Source of the DNA: Tolypothrix sp. FACHB-123 | Lineage (GTDB): Bacteria > Cyanobacteriota > Cyanobacteriia > Cyanobacteriales > Nostocaceae | Length of the DNA: 64,000 bases | Assembly (NCBI RefSeq): GCF_014697075.1 | Contig: NZ_JACJRE010000028.1 | Coordinates: forward strand, 39,714 to 103,713 | Direction: 5' to 3' | Shown here: one piece after another, positions 18,428 through 27,424 of the stretch | How the letters are laid out: every line of letters begins with the position of its first letter | Position numbering within the stretch: the stretch's first letter is position 1 | Translations under genes and position numbers: made by a program | The notes under the pieces: model-generated | What the model was told of the DNA's origin: nothing | Database searches by the model: none | What the model saw: the letters and a program-made list of their open reading frames with translations, nothing else

Positions 18428-19315
18428 ATGAAGAGGCGTAATTTTTTATGGTATTCGCTATTATTTGCTTTTGGATGTACAGCAGAAGTTAATAATGCTG
18501 ATAATCAGCAAAAATCAGTTCAAAATTATCCTACAAAATTAAAATTTGCTGTCACAGATATAAATGGACTAGAAAATTTACAAAGTGATTTTGGAGAGTT
18601 TCGCAATACTTTAGAAGAGATATTAAATATAAAAATTGAATTTTTTCCTGTGGAAAATCCTACAGCGGCTGCACCAGCTTTATTATCAGGACTAGTAGAT
18701 ATTGTATTTGCAGGGCCATCAGAATATTTAATTTTAAACTCTAGAGCTAAAGCTATTCCGATAATTGCTATTCAGCGCATTAACTACCATTCTATCTTTG
18801 TTGTCCGGGCAAATAGCAAAATTAAATCACTAAGTCAATTAAAAGGCAAAACAATTGCTATGCGAAAAATTGGCTCAACTTCTGGTCATCTCGCCCCTAC
18901 TAAGCTGCTAATGGATGCCGGATTAAATCCAAAAACTGATGTGAAAATCGTCATGTTAGATGATCAAGGAGCGCAAGCTTTAAAAAAAGGTCAGGTGGAT
19001 GCTTGGGCCACTGCATCTGACAGATACAAAAATATCTTAGAAAAAGAAGGCTTATTAGAAAAAGATTTTTCAATAATTTTTACAGGCCCACTACTTCCTA
19101 GTGATGTGTTTGTTGTTAAAAACCAATTATCACCTAATTTTATAGTAGATATACGCCAACGTATGCTTGATAATCAGGAAAAACTACTTCAAAGTATCTT
19201 GACTAGTAAAGCTAATCAAAAATACAAAGGAGGTAAATTTACTCCAGCCGATGATGCTGATTACAATATGATTCGTGAAGTTTATCAAAAAATTGGTCAA
19301 GGAACTTTTTTATAA
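18428..19315 (+). CDS. PhnD-like phosphate/phosphonate-type periplasmic binding lipoprotein (295 aa)
   Basis: The protein is a type-2 periplasmic binding protein of the PhnD/TauA-like group. The N terminus has a twin-Arg-like basic start and a lipobox-like LLFAFGC, so it is probably a lipoprotein. Typical family segments follow: a start strand LKFAVTDI, AALLSGLVDIVFAGPSEYL, VVRANSKIKSLSQLKGKTIA, the GSTSGHLAPTKLL loop and DVFVVKNQLSP. No permease or ATPase gene lies next to it. Instead the next gene, 12 bases later, is a sensor kinase, so the protein more likely presents a ligand to the kinase than feeds a transporter. The ligand is unknown; phosphonate or phosphite are candidates by family. 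Confidence 0.85.
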   Translation: MKRRNFLWYSLLFAFGCTAEVNNADNQQKSVQNYPTKLKFAVTDINGLENLQSDFGEFRNTLEEILNIKIEFFPVENPTAAAPALLSGLVDIVFAGPSEYLILNSRAKAIPIIAIQRINYHSIFVVRANSKIKSLSQLKGKTIAMRKIGSTSGHLAPTKLLMDAGLNPKTDVKIVMLDDQGAQALKKGQVDAWATASDRYKNILEKEGLLEKDFSIIFTGPLLPSDVFVVKNQLSPNFIVDIRQRMLDNQEKLLQSILTSKANQKYKGGKFTPADDADYNMIREVYQKIGQGTFL

Positions 19316-19327
19316 GAGAAATATTTA

Positions 19328-21226
19328 ATGAATGGTAAGCATACAAAAATCAAAAATCATGAGATTTTCCTAAGGTTCATTAAATTAAGTAATAATTGGT
19401 CTATTGCAAAAAAAATAAGTTATGGATATACAGTAGCAATTAGCATTGCTTTAATCGGCACAATTAGTGGATTAGTAATTGCTAACTCTTACGAAAGAAA
19501 TGCACAAAAGCGAGTTGAGTTTGCGGAACAACAACAAAATCTTTTGAAAAATTTAGAAAATTCAGTAACCAGGATGCGGCTACATCCACAAAGGCTAGTT
19601 ACTGTATTAGATGACTCTATTTGGTTAGAGTTTGAAAAGAACAAGTTTTTAAATGGAAATGTTCAAGTTAACAAACAGATAGCTGAGCTAGAAATATTTA
19701 TAAATAAATCACCTTATTATTTAGCCTTAGGTTATACAGAATACCAAAGTTTTTTACAAAAATATCAAATCAATATTAATTCATACACTCAGTTATTTAA
19801 AAATTTTTGGCAGCAGATTGAAACAGATAGTTTACAAGCTCAAAAGCCACAAGATTTGCATAATAAGTTATTAATTTTACTTCTCAGGGAAGAGATTAGA
19901 AATATTAATATCAAATTTGATAAATTGTCTGATGAATTAATTCTCATTATAGGTAATGCTGAAAATCAAAAGCAACAAGCAATTACTAGCTTTACTTATG
20001 CTCGTAAATTGCGAATACAAGTTATAGCTTGTAGTGTAATTCTCTCATTGATAATCGCTGCTGCTTTGGCAGTTTATACTAGTAAATTAATTGCTCATCC
20101 TTTGCAATTAGTTACTAAAATCGCCCAACAAATTACCCAAGAATCAAATTTTCAACTCAGAGTTAATGTGAGTAGTAAAGATGAAGTAGGAACTTTGGCG
20201 GCTTCATTAAATCAATTAGTAGAATGGGTGGGAAATTATACTCAAGAATTAGAAATAGCTCGTCAAACTTTAGAAAAACGAGTAGAAGAAAGAACCCAAG
20301 AACTTCAACAAGCACATCACACTTTAGAGGAAAAAGTAGAAGAAAGAACCCAGGAACTTCAACAAGCACTGCAAGACTTAAAAGCAACTCAAGGACAATT
20401 AATTCAAACAGAAAAAATGTCATCACTGGGACAGATGGTAGCAGGTATAGCCCATGAAATTAATAACCCTGTTAACTTTATTCATGGTAATATTGAATGT
20501 GCTAGTGGCTATATTCAAGATTTAATTAATTTAATTAATCTATACCAGCAAGAATATCCAGAACCTAGCTATAGGATTGCCGAAAATATAGAAGATATTG
20601 ATTTAGATTTTATTACAGAGGATTTATCTCATCTACTCTCCTCAATGAAGATGGGTTCGCAGAGAATCAGAGAAATTGTCTTATCTTTGCGCAATTTCTC
20701 ACGATTAGATGAAGCTGATATGAAAGCAGTCAATATACATGAAGGTATAGATAATACTCTATTAATTTTGAATCATCGTCTCAAATTAGGAATTGAAATT
20801 ATTAAAATTTATGGAGACTTACCATTAATTGAATGTTATCCAGCACAGCTTAATCAAGTATTTATGAATATCTTAAATAATGCATTAGATGCACTACTAG
20901 ACTATAGCAATAAAAGAAATAAACAAATTATTATTAATACATCACTAGTAAATAATAATTGTCTAAAAATTAGCATTAAAGATAACGGCCCGGGAATACG
21001 CCAAGAAATTATGAGTAAACTATTTGACCCATTTTTTACAACTAAACCAGTAGGTAAGGGAACTGGCTTAGGTTTAAGTATCTCATACCAAATAATTGAA
21101 AAACACAAAGGTAAAATAGAAATAAATTCCGCAATCGATGAGGGCACAGAATTTACAATTACTTTGCCTATAAAAGCGGAAAATCTAGAATTTTCTAGGG
21201 TATTTAATGAGAACAAGTATATATAA
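19328..21226 (+). CDS. Membrane sensor histidine kinase (632 aa), coupled to the PhnD-like protein
   Basis: Two membrane helices (about 35-57 and 235-257) frame an extracytoplasmic domain of about 180 residues. A HAMP domain follows (about 258-310), then a long coiled coil with two near-repeats of LEKRVEERTQELQQA, and a HisKA/HATPase core. The phosphoacceptor is His376 in GIAHEINNPVNF. ATP-binding boxes are intact: NILNNALDAL (N), DNGPGI (G1), FDPFFTT (F) and GKGTGLGLSIS (G2). It belongs to the large group of cyanobacterial kinases with the EINNPVNF H-box. No response regulator lies nearby, so the target is unlinked. It is cotranscribed with the binding protein. Confidence 0.92.
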   Translation: MNGKHTKIKNHEIFLRFIKLSNNWSIAKKISYGYTVAISIALIGTISGLVIANSYERNAQKRVEFAEQQQNLLKNLENSVTRMRLHPQRLVTVLDDSIWLEFEKNKFLNGNVQVNKQIAELEIFINKSPYYLALGYTEYQSFLQKYQININSYTQLFKNFWQQIETDSLQAQKPQDLHNKLLILLLREEIRNINIKFDKLSDELILIIGNAENQKQQAITSFTYARKLRIQVIACSVILSLIIAAALAVYTSKLIAHPLQLVTKIAQQITQESNFQLRVNVSSKDEVGTLAASLNQLVEWVGNYTQELEIARQTLEKRVEERTQELQQAHHTLEEKVEERTQELQQALQDLKATQGQLIQTEKMSSLGQMVAGIAHEINNPVNFIHGNIECASGYIQDLINLINLYQQEYPEPSYRIAENIEDIDLDFITEDLSHLLSSMKMGSQRIREIVLSLRNFSRLDEADMKAVNIHEGIDNTLLILNHRLKLGIEIIKIYGDLPLIECYPAQLNQVFMNILNNALDALLDYSNKRNKQIIINTSLVNNNCLKISIKDNGPGIRQEIMSKLFDPFFTTKPVGKGTGLGLSISYQIIEKHKGKIEINSAIDEGTEFTITLPIKAENLEFSRVFNENKYI

Positions 21227-21600
21227 TCAAGAATTATCTAATAACAATAGATTGGTTTCTTAATAATATACTTAGAATAGATATTAGCCAGCTTAATGAA
21301 GATGTTTTAAAACATCGTTTCAGGGAAAAATATGTAATTGCGGCTATAGTCGCAACGTCCAGATGTCCCCAAGTGTACCTAAGTTAAAAGTAATAGCATA
21401 AGCCCCAAAATTTTCTTGGCACTCATTGGGCAGCTTTGCACATCCTGACTTGTTAAGCAAAACAACGTTTATCTCTGTGTCGATGAGAAGATTCTCACTC
21501 TACATTACTTTACCAAAACTTATAGCTAATAAAAGCTGAAGTTTGCGGCAAATTTATGGGTAAAGTTACATCTTGAGCCACACAGAATTTAATTTTTTTA
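21227..21600. other. Intergenic region between the kinase gene and tRNA-Leu
   Basis: No gene is recognised in this stretch. It lies 3' to both flanking genes, which converge, so termination signals are expected, but I saw no convincing hairpin. Confidence 0.5.
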
Positions 21601-21981
21601 TGGGGGTGGTGGGACTTGAACCCACACGACCTTTTACGATCAACGGATTTTCATTCTCTCGCAGCTTTCACTACTGCCTAATAGTTTTCATTACTTTCGG
21701 CTTTGAGAATTGGACTCTCCCTTTACCCTCGACTTTAACGTTAGGGTAGCTCCCGTCGGGTCTCTGCACCTTCCCAAAATCGGATATTTTGAGTTTTGAA
21801 ATTTAGATTAAAATCAATCAAAAATCAAAAGTCATTATATTTTCTTTTGGGCTTGGCTCAGGATTGCCATGTCTGTAAACAGATTTAGGTTTCCCTGAGT
21901 TTGAGAGCTTACACTTGAAAGATTTCTCTAGCAAGGCTCAGTTATCTAAGTCCGTAGCGTCTACCATTCCGCCACACCCCC
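21601..21981 (-). tRNA. trnL-UAA: tRNA-Leu(UAA), interrupted by a group I intron
   Basis: On the minus strand the 5' exon is 21981-21948 (34 nt, starting GGGGGTGTGGCGG and ending CGGACTT). The 3' exon is 21651-21601 (51 nt, starting AAAATCCG and ending CCACCCCCA). Joined, they give an 85-nt tRNA with acceptor GGGGGTG/CACCCCC, anticodon arm ACGGA-CTTAAAA-TCCGT, a long variable arm, and a T arm GTGGG-TTCAAGT-CCCAC. The anticodon is UAA. CCA is not encoded. The intron sits after the first anticodon base, the conserved site in cyanobacteria and plastids. Confidence 0.96.
21652..21947 (-). ncRNA. Group I self-splicing intron in tRNA-Leu(UAA) (296 nt)
   Basis: On the minus strand the intron begins AGATAACTGAGCCTTGC and ends GCGAGAGAATG. 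Conserved core segments are visible: the P3/P4-type stretch CTCAGGGAAACCTAAATC, GGCAATCCTGAGCCAAGCC, the P7/G-site region GGTGCAGAGACCCGACGGGA, GCTACCCTAACG and AAGTCGAGGGTAAAGGGAG. The 5' splice site follows a U (CTT|A) and the last intron base is G, as required. No homing endonuclease frame is present. The variable loop at about 21783-21850 is AT-rich. Confidence 0.95.
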
Positions 21982-22442
21982 CTAATTTTTAGTTAGGAGT
22001 TTATTTGATTGAGAGGTAATAAATACTCCCTCATACATTCCAGCATTAATTACGTCTTTTGTGCAACTAGATTTAATAATTTTGTTCACAAATAGTAATT
22101 TTACTGGTTTGGTGACTTTTATAAATACTTGTTGAACTGGCAACAGTATTTATTAGCTTTTTTGCGATCGCCACCTAGAGTGTTATTCCCATTTTATTGG
22201 GTAGCTTTAACTCCTTTCGCAAAAGCCTTAACAAAGGTAACACACCAAATTATGAATTGCAAGTACCACCACCAAATAATGTTTGGATAAAAATATCTAA
22301 TGCCAATCCTAAGCAAATTGTATGCCCAATGCCCAATGCCCTATGCCCTATGCCCTATGCCCTATGCCCTATGTTTCGCCATTCAGCCTATGATGGAAGA
22401 TAGATGTAATCAACCATCTTGTCTATCTCAGAAGCAAAAATT
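21982..22442. other. Intergenic region between tRNA-Leu and ndhL
   Basis: The left part upstream of the tRNA (minus strand) should hold its promoter; the right part that of ndhL. No gene is seen. A heptamer array fills 22322-22373. Confidence 0.6.
22322..22373. repeat. TGCCCTA/TGCCCAA heptamer array
   Basis: Seven tandem 7-base units are present. The first two are TGCCCAA-type and the next five are exact TGCCCTA copies, so a point variant has been amplified locally. It lies about 70 bases upstream of the ndhL start, within the likely leader or promoter region. Confidence 0.9.
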
Positions 22443-22655
22443 ATGATTGTAGCCCTGCTGTATCTGGCTTTGGCTGGAGCTTATTTGTTAGTCATTCCAG
22501 TGGCTGTGTTGTTCTACCTCAAGCTGCGCTGGTATGTAGCTAGTTCTGTAGAGCGCACCATGATGTACTTTCTGGTGTTCTTCTTCTTTCCAGGATTGTT
22601 GGTTTTATCGCCATTTGTCAATATTCGACCCCAGCGGCGACAAATTGAAGTTTAA
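22443..22655 (+). CDS. ndhL: NAD(P)H-quinone oxidoreductase subunit L
   Basis: NdhL is a small membrane subunit of the NDH-1 complex in the thylakoid membrane, needed for cyclic electron flow and respiration. The ATG at 22443 gives 70 residues, the usual length; an upstream TTG at 22419 would add eight unrelated residues. Two membrane helices are seen ([24 protein letters not shown] and [19 protein letters not shown]), followed by the conserved [11 protein letters not shown] end. The order ndhL-DUF3007-trpA is a conserved cyanobacterial arrangement, and spacing here (24 and 72 bases) suggests one operon. Confidence 0.95.
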   Translation: MIVALLYLALAGAYLLVIPVAVLFYLKLRWYVASSVERTMMYFLVFFFFPGLLVLSPFVNIRPQRRQIEV

Positions 22656-22679
22656 CAAGATTGGTAGGTCATAACTCTC

Positions 22680-22991
22680 ATGCGACGCATTGATGCTATA
22701 GGAATCGGCTTTGGCGTTTTTGTTGCTGGAGGCATAGTATATCTAGGCTTGCAGCTAGTAGGTTTAGATAGTCAAAAAGCTGGTATTTGGAGCCAAGTCT
22801 TGCTAGTCAGTGGTTTGCTGGGTTGGCTAGCTACCTATGTTTTTCGTGCGGTGGGTAAAAATATGACCTACCATCAACAACGCGAAGATTATGAACAGGC
22901 TTTTTTCCAAAAGCGGCTAGACGAACTGACTCCTGAAGAACTAGCCAAACTGCAAGCGGAAATTGAAGCGGAAAAACAATCTCAGCGTTAG
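22680..22991 (+). CDS. DUF3007 family membrane protein (103 aa)
   Basis: The protein has two membrane helices (AIGIGFGVFVAGGIVYLGLQ and WSQVLLVSGLLGWLATYVF), then a charged helical tail (YEQAFFQKRLDELTPEELAKLQAEIEAE). This matches the DUF3007 family of cyanobacteria and plastids, which is found next to ndhL. A role with NDH-1 or the thylakoid membrane is suggested by this linkage but not shown. It lies 24 bases after ndhL and 72 before trpA on the same strand. Confidence 0.9.
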   Translation: MRRIDAIGIGFGVFVAGGIVYLGLQLVGLDSQKAGIWSQVLLVSGLLGWLATYVFRAVGKNMTYHQQREDYEQAFFQKRLDELTPEELAKLQAEIEAEKQSQR

Positions 22992-23063
22992 GGTGTGGAT
23001 TGGTCGTTGGTTCGGTGTCCGTTGTTTGGTAGGATATGACAACTGACTCTTGAATCTTGACCA

Positions 23064-23864
23064 ATGACTGCTATTTCCCACTGCTTTGAAACTCTAGGAC
23101 GCAATAAAGAGTGTGCGCTGATTCCGTTTATTACAGCTGGCGATCCAGATTTAGAAACAACGGCGGCGGCATTGCGAGTTCTAGATCGCAGTGGAGCAGA
23201 TATTATTGAACTTGGGGTTCCCTACTCCGATCCTTTGGCAGACGGGCCGGTAATTCAAGCGGCTGCTACTCGCGCCCTAGAACGGGGAACCACCCTAGAT
23301 AGTGTACTGGAAATGTTGCAAGCAACTACTCCAGATTTAAAATCGCCCATCGTCCTGTTTACTTACTACAATCCAATTTTGCACCGGGGAATTGATAAGT
23401 TTCTCCAAGAAATTGCGGCGGCTGGGGTAGCGGGTTTGGTAGTACCAGATTTACCTTTGGAAGAAGCTGCTGTTTTAATCGAACCAGCTAGCAAGATGGG
23501 AATTGACTTAATTTTGCTGATAGCACCCACTAGTTCTGTTGAACGAATAGAAGCGATCGCTCGCGCTTCTCAAGGATTTATCTATTTAGTCAGCGTTACT
23601 GGTGTCACTGGTATGAGAGCGCAGATAGAAACGCGAGTTTCGGATTTACTCAAAGAAATACGTAATTTTACAGGTAAGCCAATTGGGGTAGGCTTTGGGA
23701 TTTCGCAAGTAGAACAAGCGCGTCAGGTCAGAGATTGGGGCGCAGATGCGGCGATTGTCGGCAGTGCTTTTGTCAAACGTTTAGCCGAAGGTACTCCCCA
23801 AGAGGGGTTAAATGCGATCGCAGAATTTTGTCAAAGTCTTAAAGCAGATCTCAAGGCAAAGTAA
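23064..23864 (+). CDS. trpA: Tryptophan synthase alpha subunit
   Basis: TrpA cleaves indole-3-glycerol phosphate to indole and glyceraldehyde-3-phosphate, and passes indole to TrpB. The 266-aa TIM barrel keeps both catalytic acids, Glu49 in [11 protein letters not shown] and Asp60 in PLADGP, and the phosphate-binding loops ([24 protein letters not shown]). No other trp gene is in the window, in line with scattered trp genes in cyanobacteria. Cotranscription with ndhL and DUF3007 is likely. The start at 23064 is followed by the expected helix SHCFETLG. Confidence 0.97.
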   Translation: MTAISHCFETLGRNKECALIPFITAGDPDLETTAAALRVLDRSGADIIELGVPYSDPLADGPVIQAAATRALERGTTLDSVLEMLQATTPDLKSPIVLFTYYNPILHRGIDKFLQEIAAAGVAGLVVPDLPLEEAAVLIEPASKMGIDLILLIAPTSSVERIEAIARASQGFIYLVSVTGVTGMRAQIETRVSDLLKEIRNFTGKPIGVGFGISQVEQARQVRDWGADAAIVGSAFVKRLAEGTPQEGLNAIAEFCQSLKADLKAK

Positions 23865-24131
23865 TACTGGTATAAATACTAGTCTTGATGACTAGGGAAA
23901 AGTAGATTAAAAATATATAACAGTGTAGTTTTTTTGCCGGGGATTGGTAGATAATTTAACAGATATAATATTAAATATAAGCAGCAAATATGATGCTGTG
24001 TTAAAACTACCTGGGAACATCGCTGATACTTTGGGTATTATGTTGAAGTGTAAGTAAACTAAAAAATATGAGTGTGAGAGTGAGTCAGTTAAAAATGATG
24101 ATTATTACGTCGCAGTTGAGGGGCTTAGGCG

Positions 24132-24776
24132 ATGAGTGAGAGTATGGCATTTATCGGTGGAGTTGCCGTAGCTGGTCTGGCGGCTCTAGTATTGCTCAAA
24201 GGGGCAGGTAATAATTCTCTACAACCTAATTTTGCGGTTACCCCACAGATGCCTCCTACTGTAGTAGCACCTCAGGTAATGACACCGCCCCAGTATCCCT
24301 ATGGGCAGCCGATGTATCCCAATAATCAGCCTCCCACTGCTCCTAATTCCGATCAGCGAGCTGAACTAGAAACTCTCAAGTCGGAAATGGCGCGGTTGAA
24401 AAACGATAACGAGCAGTTGAGAACTCAAAATCAACAACTCCAATGGCAGTTTCAAAGCTACAATCAGCAGCAACAACAACTGCAATTTGCCCAACAAAAT
24501 AATCAGAAAACAGCTTTACAACCTCAAAATCCTTGGTGGTCTTCACCTATAGTCTGGGCAGTAGGCGGTATGACTCTAACAATTGGTGGTGGCGTTGTCG
24601 TTGCTGGTGTATTGGCTTTATTTTCCCCAAAACAGCGCTCTAGTCGAACTGTACAAGTAATTCACCCATACCAAGGACAGACATCGCCTTTAGTTCCTGT
24701 ACGTCGGACTGAGTTTTTACCCCCCCGCATGGAAGCAAGACGAGTAGAAACAGCAGAATATGACGATGTACGTTAA
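24132..24776 (+). CDS. Membrane protein with Pro-rich linker and Gln-rich coiled coil (214 aa)
   Basis: I do not recognise a family. The order is: an N-terminal hydrophobic helix (AFIGGVAVAGLAALVLLKGAG), a Pro/Gln/Tyr-rich linker (about 34-72), a coiled coil (ELETLKSEMARLKNDNEQLRTQNQQL, about 77-105) passing into a Gln-rich stretch, a second membrane helix (VWAVGGMTLTIGGGVVVAGVLALF, about 140-165), and a basic C-terminal tail. A GAGGGG ribosome binding site lies before the ATG. The layout suggests a membrane-tethered structural or organising protein. It stands alone. Confidence 0.7.
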   Translation: MSESMAFIGGVAVAGLAALVLLKGAGNNSLQPNFAVTPQMPPTVVAPQVMTPPQYPYGQPMYPNNQPPTAPNSDQRAELETLKSEMARLKNDNEQLRTQNQQLQWQFQSYNQQQQQLQFAQQNNQKTALQPQNPWWSSPIVWAVGGMTLTIGGGVVVAGVLALFSPKQRSSRTVQVIHPYQGQTSPLVPVRRTEFLPPRMEARRVETAEYDDVR

Positions 24777-25251
24777 CGGCAATATATAGTAGTTAGCAGG
24801 GTTAGCAACTACCTCTATATCTATTATTGAATAATAAAATTAAGAGTAACTCGCATTTTCACTTCAGAAATAGAAGCAGATGTGAGTATTTTTATATGCT
24901 CATATAGAAATGGCGATCGCTTAGGGACTTCAGGGGACAGCAACGTTTAGATATGCACCCTGACTAAGGGAATTTATTGGCGCATAAATATTTGCTGGTA
25001 TCAGCTTTGCTGATTTTTCACCAAACTCTGACTTTTGTTAGAGGGATAAATAATTTTTTCCAGTTAGTCTTAATTTGTAATCAAAAGAGTCATTGGCTTG
25101 ATTTCATCACTAAATCTATCACTCTATTAGGTTGGTTAATTTCCCAGAGAAACTAACTATAGTTTCTGATGGAATTAGCTAAATTTGCAGTGAGCCAGTG
25201 ATATCTCGACAATCTAAAAATCTTCGAGAATTTTACCAAGGGAGTATTGGC
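24777..25251. other. Intergenic region
   Basis: No gene is supported. It holds one HIP1 site near 24914 and a short inverted repeat (TATCAGCTTTGCTGATTTTT, 24999-25018) that could be a weak terminator-like hairpin. The right part should contain the promoter of the next gene. Confidence 0.5.
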
Positions 25252-25677
25252 ATGAAAAATGTGATTTCTAATGCGATCGCTTACATTAGTTCTTTGTTTC
25301 AAGGATTTCAAGTTAAGCGTTTTTTATCTGTTGTCTTTGTTGGTTTAATTGTCCTGACAACCAATGTAGATCATGGTAACAATAGCGCCTACATTGACGA
25401 TTCTGGACGCAGTAATAGAGAGTTGCGCGCCCAAGTTCGCGAAAGAGTATCAGAAAATGATGCTCAAAGACCTAAAACCACAGGTCAATGGAATCGAGAA
25501 GCACGGGAAACAAAAGGCGCGCCTGGTGAACGTTTACAACGGATTGGTCAACAATCGGCTGAAGCCTTTAAAGAATTTGGCTCTGGCTATGTAGAAGGTG
25601 CTAAGGAAACTGCTGGTGGTGTTAAGGATAGTGCAGCCAAAGCAGGTAGAGATATCTCTAACACAGTGCAACGCTAA
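25252..25677 (+). CDS. Small membrane-anchored protein, DUF6658-like (141 aa)
   Basis: The ATG at 25252 is preceded by AGGGAG and is preferred over an upstream GTG at 25198. The product has one hydrophobic helix (FLSVVFVGLIVLTT, about 24-38) followed by a hydrophilic, low-complexity tail. The C-terminal part has repeats of the type EAFKEFGSGYVEGAKETAGGVKDSAAKAG, resembling stress-related amphipathic helices. I recall similar cyanobacterial proteins under DUF6658, with low certainty. A HIP1 octamer is inside. It may be a membrane or envelope stress protein, but this is a guess. Confidence 0.65.
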   Translation: MKNVISNAIAYISSLFQGFQVKRFLSVVFVGLIVLTTNVDHGNNSAYIDDSGRSNRELRAQVRERVSENDAQRPKTTGQWNREARETKGAPGERLQRIGQQSAEAFKEFGSGYVEGAKETAGGVKDSAAKAGRDISNTVQR

Positions 25678-25687
25678 ATTTTAACTA

Positions 25688-25791
25688 GGGACTTCCAAGT
25701 AAAAAAATATTCCATTACTATTGTTCACTGTTGACGGTTGACTGTTAACCGTCAACTACTTGAACGGAATAATTTATTTTTTGGAGTTCCC
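25688..25791. repeat. MITE-like palindromic element with TTGACGG heptamers at its centre
   Basis: Ends GGGACTTCCAAGTAAAAAAA (25688 on) and, in reverse complement, GGGAACTCCAAAAAATAAAT (from 25791 back) form imperfect terminal inverted repeats of about 26 bases. At the centre GTTGACGGTT (25730-25739) and AACCGTCAAC (25747-25756) make a perfect 10-bp stem. Target duplication is not clear. No transposase is encoded. Confidence 0.7.
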
Positions 25792-25825
25792 ATAGTGTAA
25801 TTTAGTCTAATTAACTATTTGATTT

Positions 25826-25921
25826 TTGAATAAAACGGATGCGTTGATTACAAGTTTAAAACGGCATGATGTAAGTGATGATGCGATCAATCAAGCACTA
25901 GTTGATATTGCCAATGAGTAG
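25826..25921 (+). pseudogene. Possible gene remnant or very small ORF (31 codons)
   Basis: An open stretch from a TTG encodes LNKTDALITSLKRHDVSDDA and then INQALVDIANE before the stop. It reads like the C-terminal end of a real helical protein, but there is no start signal and a stop lies just upstream. It may be a decayed gene end or chance. Confidence 0.2.
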
Positions 25922-25940
25922 TTATTTTTGTTTGGCAACT

Positions 25941-27383
25941 TTACAACAATGGCATTAACAATCGAGAAGTTCTCACAGCTAATTTAAACCACAAAGGTTT
26001 TTTTTGATATTCAGCATAATTAACTTCCACAGAAACTGCTAAATCATCCTTTAACATTTTTTCCACACTGGCTACAAATTGGGGTGCAGCGACAAAACCC
26101 ATAACTTCAAAGTTGAGAAAAAATGAGCGATTATCTAAATTAACTGTGCCGACTCCGGCCATATCGTCATCAATGAGGATGATTTTTTGATGCATAAATC
26201 CATGTTTATAACGATATAGCTGGATGCCGATCGCTTCCATTTCGCTGTAGTAGGAAAAAGAACAAAGATAAACAAATAGATGATCGGGGCGATTGGGTAA
26301 AAGAATGCGCACGTCTACACCGCGCATTGCAGCTAGTTTTAAGGCTGTTAAAGTTGCGTCATCGGGGACAAAGTAAGGTGTAGCAATCCACAGGCGCGTT
26401 TGCGCTTCGTTGATTGCATTCACAAAGAACAAGTTACAATTTTTGTATTTATCTGCGGGGCCTGTAGGTAGAACAAATGCGGTTTGATTGGCTTGTTGAT
26501 TGGCTTTAATTTGCCAGTTGACATCAATTAGCTTTCGCGTCGCCCAGTACCAATCTTGCATAAATGAAGCTTGCAAACTTTGGACGGTGGGCCCTTGTAG
26601 TTTCATGTGAGTATCACGCCAAGGACTGAGACGGGGATTTTTGCCTAAATATTCGTCACCAATATTTAACCCGCCTAAAAATCCGACTTCACCATCTACG
26701 ACTATAATCTTGCGATGATTGCGAAAGTTGAGTTGGAAGCGATTACCTTTACCTTTGGTGGTGTGAAATGCGCTGACTTCAATACCATGTTTGCGTAGAG
26801 ATTGGATATAACCACGAGATAGTTTGTTAGAACCGATTTCATCATAGAGAAAGTAAATATTTACTCCTTGCTTGGCTTTGTCAATTAATGCTTGTTTGAA
26901 TTCTTCGCCTGCTTGATCGTCGTTGACGATATATGATTGCAGCAAAATGTAATTGGTGGCGGAGGCGATCGCACTTAACATAGCTGCATAGGTTTTTTGA
27001 CCATCAATTAGCAATTCGGCTGCATTACCGGATGTAAAGGGTATGCCGGTAAAGGTTTTTGCTAGTGGTTGCAACCTGGCTAAATTATCTGGTAATGCTA
27101 TTTGAAATTGGGCAATATCATTGTATGTTTGACGAGCTAGCTCATAGTGTTCTGCATAAACTGAGCGCAAGGCTTCAGCATATCCATGAAATTTAGTTCT
27201 CCCCAAAACCCAATATAAGGGAATAGCTAACCAGGGAAAAGTCACTAAGGAAATTCCCCAGGCGATCGCACCTTGAGAAGAACGCACTATCATTACTGCA
27301 TGGGCTGCATGGACAATTCCTAAAGCATGAACAATAACTGTAGCCGCACTATAAATAGTTATGGCACCACTATCTATCAACAT
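25941..27383 (-). CDS. cls: Cardiolipin synthase (phospholipase D family)
   Basis: This membrane enzyme joins phosphatidylglycerol units to cardiolipin. The N-terminal PLDc_N region has two membrane helices (about 8-30 and 36-58). Two HKD motifs are intact: HRKIIVVDGEVGFLGG with GGLNIGDEY, and HQKIILIDDDMAGVGTVN with NRSFFLNFE. The 480-aa length is normal. The start at 27383 is 41 bases after the stop of the upstream EEP-family gene, so both are probably one operon. Cardiolipin is scarce or undetected in many cyanobacteria, so the product may be another PG-derived lipid. Confidence 0.93.
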   Translation of the reverse strand: MLIDSGAITIYSAATVIVHALGIVHAAHAVMIVRSSQGAIAWGISLVTFPWLAIPLYWVLGRTKFHGYAEALRSVYAEHYELARQTYNDIAQFQIALPDNLARLQPLAKTFTGIPFTSGNAAELLIDGQKTYAAMLSAIASATNYILLQSYIVNDDQAGEEFKQALIDKAKQGVNIYFLYDEIGSNKLSRGYIQSLRKHGIEVSAFHTTKGKGNRFQLNFRNHRKIIVVDGEVGFLGGLNIGDEYLGKNPRLSPWRDTHMKLQGPTVQSLQASFMQDWYWATRKLIDVNWQIKANQQANQTAFVLPTGPADKYKNCNLFFVNAINEAQTRLWIATPYFVPDDATLTALKLAAMRGVDVRILLPNRPDHLFVYLCSFSYYSEMEAIGIQLYRYKHGFMHQKIILIDDDMAGVGTVNLDNRSFFLNFEVMGFVAAPQFVASVEKMLKDDLAVSVEVNYAEYQKKPLWFKLAVRTSRLLMPLL

Positions 27384-27424
27384 CTGTAATTTTCTGTAAT
27401 TTTATCTAATTTTTTTTAGGTTTT

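Noticed and set aside
22197-22403. Open frame on + before ndhL
   Set aside because: Its second half is translated heptamer repeat, and it has no family features.
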